A stretch of 64,000 bases of DNA from Umezawaea sp049997955 (GTDB taxonomy: Bacteria; Actinomycetota; Actinomycetes; Mycobacteriales; Pseudonocardiaceae): assembly GCA_049997955.1 (NCBI GenBank), contig JAEBDY010000002.1:496001-560000 (forward strand), in the 5' to 3' direction. Position numbers and translations under genes: made by a program. Shown in pieces: positions 33,616-41,537 of this stretch. Below the pieces are notes generated by a model, which saw only the letters and a program-made list of their open reading frames with translations, was not told the DNA's origin and searched no databases. Numbering within the stretch: position 1 is the stretch's first letter; each line of letters opens with the position of its first letter.

Positions 33616-34880
33616 ACCGCCTCCAGGGCCTCGGCGAACCGGTCGGCGATCAGGTGGGCGTCGGCGACCGTGAGGATCAGCGGCGGCCGCAGCTCGATCA
33701 CGTTGCCGAAGCCGTGCTCGGACACCCGCGTGATCACGCCGAGCTCACCCAGCGCCCTGCTCAACGCGGTCGCCAGGCGTGGCGACTTCGACCCGTCCGG
33801 TTCGGCCAGTTCGACGCCGAGCATCAGCCCGACCCCGCGCACGTCGTCCAGGAAGTCGAAGCGCTCCCGCAACGCCGTCAGCCGGTCGAGGATCACCTCG
33901 CCGGTGGCGCGGACGTTGGCCAGGAACTCGGGCTCCCGCACGATGTCCAGCGTCACGACAGCAGCGGCGGCGGACAGCGTGTGGCTGCCGTAGGTGAAGC
34001 CGTGCAGGTTGCGGGGCATCCCGACCAGCTCCTCCTCGGTGATGATCGCCGCGAGCGGCAGGCCGCTGCCGGTGAGGCCCTTCGACACCGTGATCATGTT
34101 CGGCGCCACGCCGAAGTGGTCGGCGGCGAACAGCGAGCCCGTCCGGCCGAGGCCGGTCTGGTTCTCGTCGAAGATCAGCACGATCTCCCGTTCGACGCAG
34201 AACTCCTTGAGCCGCTGGAGGTAGCCGGGCGGCGGCACGACGTTGCCGCCGACACCGCTGATCGGCTCGATGACCATCGCGGCCACGCTCCCCGTGGACG
34301 CGTAGGTGATGAAGTCGTCGATCCGGTCGACGCACAGCTTCCCGCAGCTGTCCGGTTCCTGCCGGTAGAAGCAGCGGTGGCAGTACGGGTCGGGCACGTG
34401 CAGCGCGCCGGGCATGTGCTGCTGGAACGGGGCCCGGATGCGCGCGGAGCCGTTCCAGCCCGCCGCGGCGACGGTCTGCCCGACGTGGCCGCGGAACGGG
34501 ACGATGACGTCCCTCCTGCCGGTGTGCCACTGGGCGATCTTGATCGCGCCCTCGTTCGCCGTCGACCCGCCGGAGCTGCGCAGGTTGACCCTGGTCAGGT
34601 TGTCCGGGGTCAGCTCGACCAGCTGCCGCATCACCCGGTTCGTCGGGTCGGTCTGGAACGACGAGCTGGCGAACACCAGGTCGTCCACCTGGCCCTTGAT
34701 CGCCGCGACGACGGCGGGGTGGTTGTGCCCCAGCACCAGGTTGAACGTGCCGGACACGCAGTCCAGGTACTCGCGGCCGTCGGAGTCCCACATCCGCACG
34801 CCCTCGCCGCGCACCAGCCGCACGTCGCCCAGCTCGTAGTAGGCGTCGTCCTTCGGGTTCACGCCGGTGACCGGGTGCAT
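33591..34880 (-). CDS. class III PLP aminotransferase of the aminocyclitol cluster
   Basis: 429 aa. LDCVSGTFNLVLGHNHPAVV and LRSSGGSTANEGAIK are substrate/cofactor segments, IFDENQTGLGRTG supplies the PLP Asp (D238), and K267 in TVSKGLTGSG is the Schiff-base lysine. A Cys cluster (CHRC at 167-170, C179, C183) could hold a metal. It probably installs the amine on the cyclitol ketone to give the validamine-type acceptor for the next enzyme. Its ATG overlaps the pseudoglycosyltransferase stop (TGATG). Confidence 0.88.
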   Translation of the reverse strand: MHPVTGVNPKDDAYYELGDVRLVRGEGVRMWDSDGREYLDCVSGTFNLVLGHNHPAVVAAIKGQVDDLVFASSSFQTDPTNRVMRQLVELTPDNLTRVNLRSSGGSTANEGAIKIAQWHTGRRDVIVPFRGHVGQTVAAAGWNGSARIRAPFQQHMPGALHVPDPYCHRCFYRQEPDSCGKLCVDRIDDFITYASTGSVAAMVIEPISGVGGNVVPPPGYLQRLKEFCVEREIVLIFDENQTGLGRTGSLFAADHFGVAPNMITVSKGLTGSGLPLAAIITEEELVGMPRNLHGFTYGSHTLSAAAAVVTLDIVREPEFLANVRATGEVILDRLTALRERFDFLDDVRGVGLMLGVELAEPDGSKSPRLATALSRALGELGVITRVSEHGFGNVIELRPPLILTVADAHLIADRFAEALEAVWTSSPSR

Positions 34881-36304
34881 CAACGCAGCCCCAGGCTGCC
34901 GAGCTGGGTGTCGACCCAGCGTTCCAGCGTCCACGGCTCGGCGGCCTCGCGGCGCTTCAGCGCCGACGCGGCCCGCTCCTCCGGCGACGCCAGCAGCGCC
35001 GCGGCGATGGCCTCGGCCTGCTCGGACACGTCGAACGGGTTGACCGAGCGGCACACCTCCGACAGCACCTCGGCCGCGCCCAGCATCTCGGACATGATCA
35101 CGTCGGCGTCGCGGCGGTTGACCAGCGGGGCCTCGAAGACGCTCAGGTTCTGGCCGTCCACGGTCGAGTTGAACACCAGCAGGTCGGCCCGCTCGAAGCA
35201 GCCGAAGCTGTGGTTGACCTCGTTGTCGCAGTGGGTCCGCACGGTGTCCGCGCCCAGTTCCGCGTTGGCGGCGGCCACCTCCTCCTCCACCCGCCGGACG
35301 TAGTCGGAGTTGGCGTGCACGTAGAGGCGGTTGGGGTTCATCCGCACCAGCATGCGGGTGCCCTCCAGCGAGGGGTTCTCCTTGACGGCCTGGACGAACG
35401 CCCGCACCGCGCGCCAGCCGTTCTTGATCGGGTCCGTCCGTCCGGAGTGGACGACCAGCCGGTGCTCCCCCGCCCACTCCTCGATGCCCTCGGGCAGGGT
35501 GGACCGCCTGCGGTGCAGCGTCTCCGGGCTGTAGCCGAGCACCTGGGTGCGCACCTGGCAGGTCCGGCCGCGCCACGTGACGGTGCTCGCCGCGCGGTCC
35601 ACCACGACGTCCGGGAACAGGTCCTCCACGCAGGCCAGGAAGTTGCGCGACCAGCGGTCGGCGAAGAAGCCGATCACGTCGGAGGCCAGCATCCCCTCGA
35701 TGATCCCGGTGCGCACCGGCTTGGGCAGGATGCGCCAGTAGTCCGCCGACGGCCACGGGATGTGCACGAAGTGCAGGATCGGCGCGTCCGGCCGGGCCGC
35801 CCTGATCCGGGCGGGAACGCGGACGAGCTGGTAGTCGTGCACCAGGTAGACCGGGTCGGCCACGTCGGCGGAACGGGCCAGCAGCTCGCGGGCGTAGTCC
35901 TCGGTGAACTCGTCGAACGCCGCCCAGGCCAGCCGGGTCTCCTCGCCGAACGTCGGCGTCGTCCACCTGTCCCAGCCGTAGTTGTTGCCCGCCCACATCA
36001 GCTCGGCGGTCAGGAAGTCCTGCACCACGCGGAACGTGTCGCGGTCGTGCCGCAGCGGGTGGACGGTGATCTCGCGGCCGGACGGGAGTTCGGTGACGAT
36101 GCCGTCCGGGTTCTGCTCGGAGGCCAGGTGGTCGTCGTCGGTGTCGGCGCTGACGATCCACGACACGTCGAGGTAGCCCGCCTGCTCGGCGACGACGTTG
36201 CCGGTGCCGCCGGGTGCCAGCCACGCCTTGAGCAGACCGGTCTCGGGGTCGGGCGCGTAGGTGGCGACGGCTCGTTTGCTGGCCAGGAACAGGTGCTTGC
36301 TCAT
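34880..36304 (-). CDS. VldE/ValL-type pseudoglycosyltransferase (GT20 fold)
   Basis: 474 aa relative of trehalose-6-phosphate synthase. The N-terminal block FLASKRAVATY and LAPGGTGNVVAEQAG replaces the GGL loop of OtsA, and HSGRTDPIKN (R289, K294) replaces its RLDYTKG-type motif. Both features are those of VldE/ValL. D157 in VHDYQL, H181 in VHIPWPSADYWRILP and the Glu of DGQNLSVFEAP fit the active site. VldE couples GDP-valienol to validamine 7-phosphate through nitrogen with retention. This is the most diagnostic gene of the cluster. The RmlD-like gene ends 6 bases upstream. Confidence 0.93.
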   Translation of the reverse strand: MSKHLFLASKRAVATYAPDPETGLLKAWLAPGGTGNVVAEQAGYLDVSWIVSADTDDDHLASEQNPDGIVTELPSGREITVHPLRHDRDTFRVVQDFLTAELMWAGNNYGWDRWTTPTFGEETRLAWAAFDEFTEDYARELLARSADVADPVYLVHDYQLVRVPARIRAARPDAPILHFVHIPWPSADYWRILPKPVRTGIIEGMLASDVIGFFADRWSRNFLACVEDLFPDVVVDRAASTVTWRGRTCQVRTQVLGYSPETLHRRRSTLPEGIEEWAGEHRLVVHSGRTDPIKNGWRAVRAFVQAVKENPSLEGTRMLVRMNPNRLYVHANSDYVRRVEEEVAAANAELGADTVRTHCDNEVNHSFGCFERADLLVFNSTVDGQNLSVFEAPLVNRRDADVIMSEMLGAAEVLSEVCRSVNPFDVSEQAEAIAAALLASPEERAASALKRREAAEPWTLERWVDTQLGSLGLR

Positions 36305-36310
36305 CGGTCC

Positions 36311-37219
36311 TCAGTCCTCCGCGATGTCGTTCGCAGCGTCTTCGGCGTTCTTGGTCAGTGCGCGCGCTCCCTCGTCCACCCCCAGCGGCGCGAGAGCGGC
36401 CAGTTCGGGGAGTTCGTGCGCCCTGGTGCTGTGCAGGCAGGCGTTGACCGGTCGGCTGGCGTAGTGGCCCTCCGCCCGCGGTCGACCGCGCACCAGCGCC
36501 GGATCGGCGCCGATCGCCGACGCGATCCGCCGGGCCCACGCGTAGCGGGTCAGCCGTTCCGGGCCGCCCAGGTGCAGCAGTCCGGTGCGGCCCGCGAGCA
36601 GCAGCGCGACCGTCCACGCGGCCACGTCGTCGACCAGCACCGGGGTGTTCCAGTGGTCGTCCGGCACGTCCACGCCGCTGCCGTCGCGCAGCGACCGGAC
36701 GCACGTGGTGAAGAAGTTCGGCCGGATGCCGTCGGGCTCCCAGCCGTAGACCAGGCTCACCCGCAGCGCCAGCGCGGACCCGGTGTCGAGCAGCGTCCGC
36801 TCGGCCACCAGCTTCGCCTTCCCGTAGGCGTTCGCCGGCGAGACCTCGTCGGTCTCGGCGCTGCTGGCGCGGGTGCCGTCGAACACGTTGTCGGTCGAGA
36901 TCAGCAGCACCGGTCGGCCGTCGGCGGCAGCCGCGATGGTGGCCGCGCCACCCGCGTGCGCGGCGGCCGTCTCGGCCGGGTTCCGCTCGCACCAGGTGAT
37001 GTCCGAGGGGCCGTGCACGACGACCAGCGCATCGGTGTCGCCGACGACCTCGCGGCACGCCACGGGATCGCGCACGTCCAGTTCCCGCCACGGCAGCCCG
37101 CGGGAGGACGCCGTGGCGGGCGCGTGCCGGGACGCCACCACCGGTTCCACGTCGAGCGCCCGCAGCCGGGCCCCGATCGCCGCGCCGAGGAAACCGCTGC
37201 CGACGACCAGCGCCCTCAC
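36311..37219 (-). CDS. RmlD-like SDR reductase
   Basis: 302 aa extended short-chain reductase of the dTDP-4-dehydrorhamnose reductase type. VVGSGFLGAAIG is the nucleotide loop, LISTDNVFDG the Ser/Thr region, and AYGKAKLVAE the catalytic Tyr132-X3-Lys136. The GTG at 37219 overlaps the MFS stop (GTGA). No other deoxysugar genes are present, so within this cluster it more likely reduces the C1 ketone of the cyclitol phosphate (valienone-type to valienol-type) before activation. That role is inferred from the pathway logic. Confidence 0.8.
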   Translation of the reverse strand: MRALVVGSGFLGAAIGARLRALDVEPVVASRHAPATASSRGLPWRELDVRDPVACREVVGDTDALVVVHGPSDITWCERNPAETAAAHAGGAATIAAAADGRPVLLISTDNVFDGTRASSAETDEVSPANAYGKAKLVAERTLLDTGSALALRVSLVYGWEPDGIRPNFFTTCVRSLRDGSGVDVPDDHWNTPVLVDDVAAWTVALLLAGRTGLLHLGGPERLTRYAWARRIASAIGADPALVRGRPRAEGHYASRPVNACLHSTRAHELPELAALAPLGVDEGARALTKNAEDAANDIAED

Positions 37220-38394
37220 TTCGCGGCCCCTTCCGGCTCGGGGACGCGCAGCAGCGTGGTCGCCACGGCGACCAGCACCCCACCCGCCGCGACCACGGCG
37301 AACGCGGTGGACAGCCCCCAGCCCGCGGCCATCAGCCCGACGAGCGGTGGACTGCCGAGGAAACCGAGGTAGGAGATCGTGGTGACGGTCGTGATCGCCG
37401 CGGGCCTGCGTTCGTCGTCGGCGGACTTGCCCGCCATGCCCAGCAACGTCGGCAGCGCAGGCGCGAGGCCGATGCCCGCCAGCGCGAACCCGACCAGCGC
37501 GAACGCCGCGGGCAACCCCGCCGGTTCGGTGGCCACCGCCAGCACCAGGCCCGCCGCGCCGAGGACGCTGCCGAACACCACCACCGTCAGACCGGAGAAG
37601 CGTTCGCCCCGCCACTGGACCAGCAACCGCCCGGCGGCCAGGCCGATCATGTACGCGGCGGGGGCGGCGCTGCCGAGCAGCGGGCCCGCGCCGAGGTTCT
37701 GCTCCAGGTGGATCGCGCCCCACTGCTCGACGGCGTTCTCCATGAACAGCACCACCGCCGCGACCAGGCCGAACGAGACGAGGACCGGAGTGAGCGAGCG
37801 GGTGCGGACCGCGGGGTCCGAAGTGGACCGGGAACGCCAGCCGGACCGGTCGATCGAGAGGAAAGCGCTCACCAGCACGAACGCGGCGATGACCAGCAGC
37901 ACCTCGCGCGAGGACGCGCCCGCTTGGCGCGCCAAGCCGACCGACGGCGCGGCGACGACCATCGCCAGCGGTGTGGCGGCGTGGACCTTGTTGAACAGCC
38001 TGGCACCGTCCCGCGCCTCGTGCGCGGCGGTGGTGGCGTTCAGGGCAACCTCGATCGCCCCGGAAGCCGCTCCCACCAAGACGAGGGCGGCGGCGAACGT
38101 CACCGGCGAGTACGTCCAACCGGGTAGCGCGCACGCCACGGCGAAGGCCAAAAGTACAAGCGGGAGTGCCCTTTCGCGCAATCGAGACACGAGTTTTCCG
38201 GTGATGACCATGGCGGGCAGAGCACCGAGCGGGATGCCGAAGAGGGCTAGGCCGAACTCCGAGTCGGTGGCGTCGATCTGGTCCTTGACCTCGGGTAGGA
38301 GTCCGGCCCAGCCGCCCCAGAACAGCCCCCAGCTCGTGGCGGCGAAGATCAGTCCACTGGTGTTCGGTCGGGTTGGCGGCGAACCTGCCAACAC
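37216..38394 (-). CDS. MFS transporter, probable product exporter
   Basis: 392 aa with 12 predicted helices. The first (GLIFAATSWGLFWGGWAGLLP) and a conserved-looking segment GAIEVALNATTAAHEA suit the FucP/YbjJ-like branch of MFS. First gene of the leftward aminocyclitol operon, transcribed from the 115-base divergent region that contains a 37-base inverted repeat. Clusters of this class usually carry such an exporter, which would move the finished pseudosugar out. Sugar uptake is the alternative. Confidence 0.82.
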   Translation of the reverse strand: MLAGSPPTRPNTSGLIFAATSWGLFWGGWAGLLPEVKDQIDATDSEFGLALFGIPLGALPAMVITGKLVSRLRERALPLVLLAFAVACALPGWTYSPVTFAAALVLVGAASGAIEVALNATTAAHEARDGARLFNKVHAATPLAMVVAAPSVGLARQAGASSREVLLVIAAFVLVSAFLSIDRSGWRSRSTSDPAVRTRSLTPVLVSFGLVAAVVLFMENAVEQWGAIHLEQNLGAGPLLGSAAPAAYMIGLAAGRLLVQWRGERFSGLTVVVFGSVLGAAGLVLAVATEPAGLPAAFALVGFALAGIGLAPALPTLLGMAGKSADDERRPAAITTVTTISYLGFLGSPPLVGLMAAGWGLSTAFAVVAAGGVLVAVATTLLRVPEPEGAAK

Positions 38395-38414
38395 TGCCTC
38401 CCCTCACTGATTGG

Positions 38415-38451
38415 GTTACGTTGAGTTCAGCGACTGTGAACCCAACGTAAC
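38415..38451. promoter_or_regulatory. bidirectional operator candidate of the aminocyclitol cluster
   Basis: GTTACGTTGAGTTC (38415-38428) and GAACCCAACGTAAC (38438-38451) form an inverted repeat matching at 13 of 14 positions with a 9-base spacer, midway between the divergent MFS and cyclase starts. The placement fits a dimeric repressor or activator that controls both operons. No regulator gene is in the cluster, so the protein must be encoded elsewhere. Confidence 0.7.
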
Positions 38452-38508
38452 GCCGACACGGAGAAGCTGCCAGCCGGTACCTATCGGGTGACCCCCGAAA
38501 GGAGACAG

Positions 38509-39657
38509 ATGGACAGTCCCGATTACTTGGTGACCGATCTGATCCCTTTGCCCGACGGACCTCCCGTCGTGCACGTCGACGTGGTCCGCGAGGACAGCTA
38601 CCGGATCGACGTGGTGCCCGACGTCGACGCCGCGATCACCGCGCTGCTGGCCGAGCTGGACGGTCGACGAGCCGTGGTGATCACCGACCACGTCGTCGCC
38701 GAACTGCACGCCGGCCGGATCGTGGACGCGCTGCGGAGCCAGGGCCAACTGCTCGGCACGACCTCCGTGCCCAGCGGCGAGAAGAGCAAGTCCGCCACGA
38801 CCGCGTTCGAGCTGATGGACTGGTTGGCGCAGATGGGTTTCGCCCGACGCGACGTGGTGATCGCACTGGGTGGTGGCGTCATCGCCGACACGGTCGGCTG
38901 GGTGGCAAGCGCTTACATGCGCGGGGTGCCGTACGTGATCATGCCGACCACGCTGCTGGCCCAGGTCGACGCGGGCATCGGCGGCAAGGTCGCGGTCGAC
39001 CACAGCGAGGCCAAGAACCTCGTCGGCGCGTTCTACCAGCCCCGCGCGGTCATCTCCTGCCTGGAGTACCTGGGAACGCTGGACCGCAGGCAGGCGAGGG
39101 CCGGACTCGCCGAGGTGGTGAAGAAGGCCGTGATCGCCTCGCCCGCGCTGTTCGACCACATCGAGCGGAACGTGGACGACCTGGTGGAGTGCCGCTCCCC
39201 CGCGGTGGACGTGCTGGTGCACGCGGCCAGCGCGATCAAGACCGAACTGGTCGGCCGCGACCCGTACGAGGCGGACCTGCGCCGACCGCTGAACTTCGGG
39301 CACACGATCGGCCACGCCGTGGAGACCGTGACGGACTACGGCCCGGTGCTGCACGGCGAGGCGGTCGCGTTCGGCATGGCGGTCGCGGTCGACGTGGCCA
39401 GGTCGCGCGGGGTCGTGGACCCGGCGACCGCGGACCGGGTGATCGCCCTGATCAGAAGACTGGGCCTGCCGGTGTCGCTGGTGGACCTGGGGGTCGAGGT
39501 CGACGTGGACGACGTCCTCGGCGCGTTGACGAAGATCCGGCAGATCCGCGACGGCAGCCTGCGGTTCGTGCTGCCGGTCGAACTGGGCACCACGGCGATC
39601 GTGGAGGACGTCACCTCCGCCGAGGTGCGGGAGGCCCTGACGAGGGAGCGATCTTGA
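38509..39657 (+). CDS. sugar-phosphate cyclase (dehydroquinate synthase fold; EEVS-like role)
   Basis: 382 aa from an ATG after AAAGGAGACAG. The DHQS fold is plain: SGEKSKS, ALGGGVIADTVGW (NAD loop), PTTLLAQVDAGIGGK, AKNLVGAFYQP, LAEVVKKA, and metal ligands E202, H265 (NFGHTIGHA) and H282 (LHGEAV). In a VldE-containing cluster the expected enzyme is 2-epi-5-epi-valiolone synthase, which cyclises sedoheptulose 7-phosphate. Yet K160, K169-N170, K244, R258 and N262 keep the pattern I associate with true dehydroquinate synthases, including the Arg that holds the DAHP carboxylate. The exact product is therefore open. Confidence 0.8.
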   Translation: MDSPDYLVTDLIPLPDGPPVVHVDVVREDSYRIDVVPDVDAAITALLAELDGRRAVVITDHVVAELHAGRIVDALRSQGQLLGTTSVPSGEKSKSATTAFELMDWLAQMGFARRDVVIALGGGVIADTVGWVASAYMRGVPYVIMPTTLLAQVDAGIGGKVAVDHSEAKNLVGAFYQPRAVISCLEYLGTLDRRQARAGLAEVVKKAVIASPALFDHIERNVDDLVECRSPAVDVLVHAASAIKTELVGRDPYEADLRRPLNFGHTIGHAVETVTDYGPVLHGEAVAFGMAVAVDVARSRGVVDPATADRVIALIRRLGLPVSLVDLGVEVDVDDVLGALTKIRQIRDGSLRFVLPVELGTTAIVEDVTSAEVREALTRERS

Positions 39658-41537
39658 GTCCACTGTGGACCATCGATGCCGGCGGGACCACGACCTCGGT
39701 CACCTGGCCCGGCGGCAGGCGGCGGTACGGGTCGGTCAACCCGGCATCGGGTGGGGCCGACGCGGCGGACGCCGTGCTGCGGACCGTCTTCGCCGACCTG
39801 GCCACCTCATCGGGTGGCCAGGTCGGCGAGGGCTGGATCGCCACGGCCACGGTCGATCCGCGCGATCCGGGGGCGGAGCTGGAACGCCTGCGCCGGACCG
39901 CCGAACGGGCGGGCCTGCGCGGCCGGTTCGTCGTCTCGAACGACGCACTGCCCTGGCTGGTGGCGCCACCGCTGTCCGGCCGGGGCGTCGCGGTCGTGTG
40001 CGGCACCGGCTCCGGGTTCCTGGCGGGGGACGGGCGCTCCCCCGCCGTACGGGTCGGGAGCTGCGAGTACCTCGGCAGCGACGAGGGCAGCGCGTACGAC
40101 CTCGGCCTGTCCGGGCTGCGCGCCGCCGTGCGCGCGCTGGACGGCCGGGGACCGGACACGGTGCTGCGCGAGCACTTCGGCGTGGCGACCGCGCGGGAAC
40201 TGGCGCGGCAGGCGTTCCCGAAGGCGGCGGTGGCCGCGCTGGCCCCGGTGGTGTGCCGGGCTTGGCTGGACGGCGACGGCGTGGCGGGCGACCTGGTCAC
40301 CGGCGCGATCGGCGAACTCGGCCTCGGTGTCCGGGCGGCCGCCGCGGCGGCCGGGCTCGAAGGCGAGTGGACCGTGGCCGCCGGGGGCGGGGTGTTCCTG
40401 GGGTGCCCGGAGTTCCTGGCCGAGTTCCGGGGCGAGGTGCTCGGCGAGGTCGTCGTCGTGACCGACCCCAACGCGACGATCGAGGCCGCGCTGACGGCCG
40501 GGGTGCCCGACTGGGCGCTGGACGACTGCGCGTGGACCCTGACCCCGGCGGCTCCGCGGCGCCCCGCGCCGAAACCGACCACCGCCACCGGTCCGATCGC
40601 GCTCGGGCTCTGCCTGGCCGCGTGGGGCGGTGACGGCCTGCACGAAGCGGTGGCCGCCGCCCGTGCGACCGGCGTGGACGCCGTCGACCTGCCCACCGAC
40701 ACCACCTCGGGACTGGTCGACGCCGACCGCTGGGCGAGCGACGCGGCCTACCGGTCCGAGCTGCGCGAAACCCTGTCCGGCCTGGCCGTGACGTGCGTCA
40801 GCAACAGCCGCGACGCGCAACTCCTGCTGGGACCGCACGGCCCGCACACCGACCCGGTGCTCGCCGGGACACCCGACGAGAAGCGCGCGCACGCGGTCCG
40901 GCACGCCGAGCAGGCGATCCGGATCGCCGCCGACCTCGGGGCACCGCAGGCGCGGCTGATGCTCGGCGTGCCGGACCTGTCGCGCTGGCTGTCCTGGTGG
41001 CACAGCGACGTGTCCTGGGCGGACAACGTCGAGGCCTGGCTGGACGCCGCGACCCCCGTGCTGAAGCTGGCCGCCGAGAACGGCGTCCAGCTGCTCGTGG
41101 AACCGCACCCGAAGCAGGTCGCCTACGACCCGGACAGCACGCGGCGCCTGCTGGACGCGGCGGACGTGCGGCTGTGCCTGGACGTCGCGAACCTCGCCGC
41201 CGTCGGCTACGACCCGGTGGCGGTGGTGCGCGGCTGGGGCACCCGGCTCGGGGCCGCGCACGCCAAGGACCTCCAGCGGTGGACCGGCGTCGACCAACCG
41301 CCCGGCGCGGGCTGGTCGCGGTACGGGCCCGGCCCGGCGATCCGGTTCCGCGCACTGGGTTCCGGCGACCTGCCGTGGCCAGGAGTCATGGCCGCGCTGC
41401 TCGACGAGGGCTTCCGCGGCGTGCTGTACGTCGAGCACGAGGACGCGCTGCTGCCCAGGGAGCAGAGCGTCGAGAACTCCGTCCGGTTGCTGCGCTCGCT
41501 GCTCCCGGAACGCGAACCGCAGGGGAGGACGTGGTGA
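39654..41537 (+). CDS. fusion: BadF/NAGK-type sugar kinase plus IolE-like TIM-barrel isomerase
   Basis: 627 aa from a TTG that overlaps the cyclase stop (TTGA) with GAGGGAG upstream. Residues 1-290 form a BadF/BadG/NAGK-type ATPase-kinase: WTIDAGGTTTS phosphate loop, VSNDALPWL, VVCGTGSGFLAG and LGSDEGSAYDLG. A Pro-rich linker (about 297-312) leads to residues 313-620, an AP-endonuclease-2/xylose-isomerase-like barrel with candidate metal ligands E483 (LVEPHPKQ), D510 (LCLDVANL), H536 (AHAKDL) and E594 (YVEHED). It could phosphorylate and epimerise the cyclitol. Known clusters use separate ROK-type kinases and VOC epimerases instead. Confidence 0.85.
   Translation: MSPLWTIDAGGTTTSVTWPGGRRRYGSVNPASGGADAADAVLRTVFADLATSSGGQVGEGWIATATVDPRDPGAELERLRRTAERAGLRGRFVVSNDALPWLVAPPLSGRGVAVVCGTGSGFLAGDGRSPAVRVGSCEYLGSDEGSAYDLGLSGLRAAVRALDGRGPDTVLREHFGVATARELARQAFPKAAVAALAPVVCRAWLDGDGVAGDLVTGAIGELGLGVRAAAAAAGLEGEWTVAAGGGVFLGCPEFLAEFRGEVLGEVVVVTDPNATIEAALTAGVPDWALDDCAWTLTPAAPRRPAPKPTTATGPIALGLCLAAWGGDGLHEAVAAARATGVDAVDLPTDTTSGLVDADRWASDAAYRSELRETLSGLAVTCVSNSRDAQLLLGPHGPHTDPVLAGTPDEKRAHAVRHAEQAIRIAADLGAPQARLMLGVPDLSRWLSWWHSDVSWADNVEAWLDAATPVLKLAAENGVQLLVEPHPKQVAYDPDSTRRLLDAADVRLCLDVANLAAVGYDPVAVVRGWGTRLGAAHAKDLQRWTGVDQPPGAGWSRYGPGPAIRFRALGSGDLPWPGVMAALLDEGFRGVLYVEHEDALLPREQSVENSVRLLRSLLPEREPQGRTW

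Noticed and set aside
34880..36304. Trehalose-6-phosphate synthase OtsA
   Set aside because: The GGL-type donor loop and RLDYTKG motif of OtsA are replaced by the VldE-type GGTGNVVAEQ and SGRTDPIKN, and no otsB is present.
38509..39657. Calling the cyclase the housekeeping aroB
   Set aside because: There are no shikimate genes beside it, and it is coupled to the kinase-isomerase fusion and nucleotidyltransferase opposite a VldE gene, so a secondary-metabolic role is more likely.
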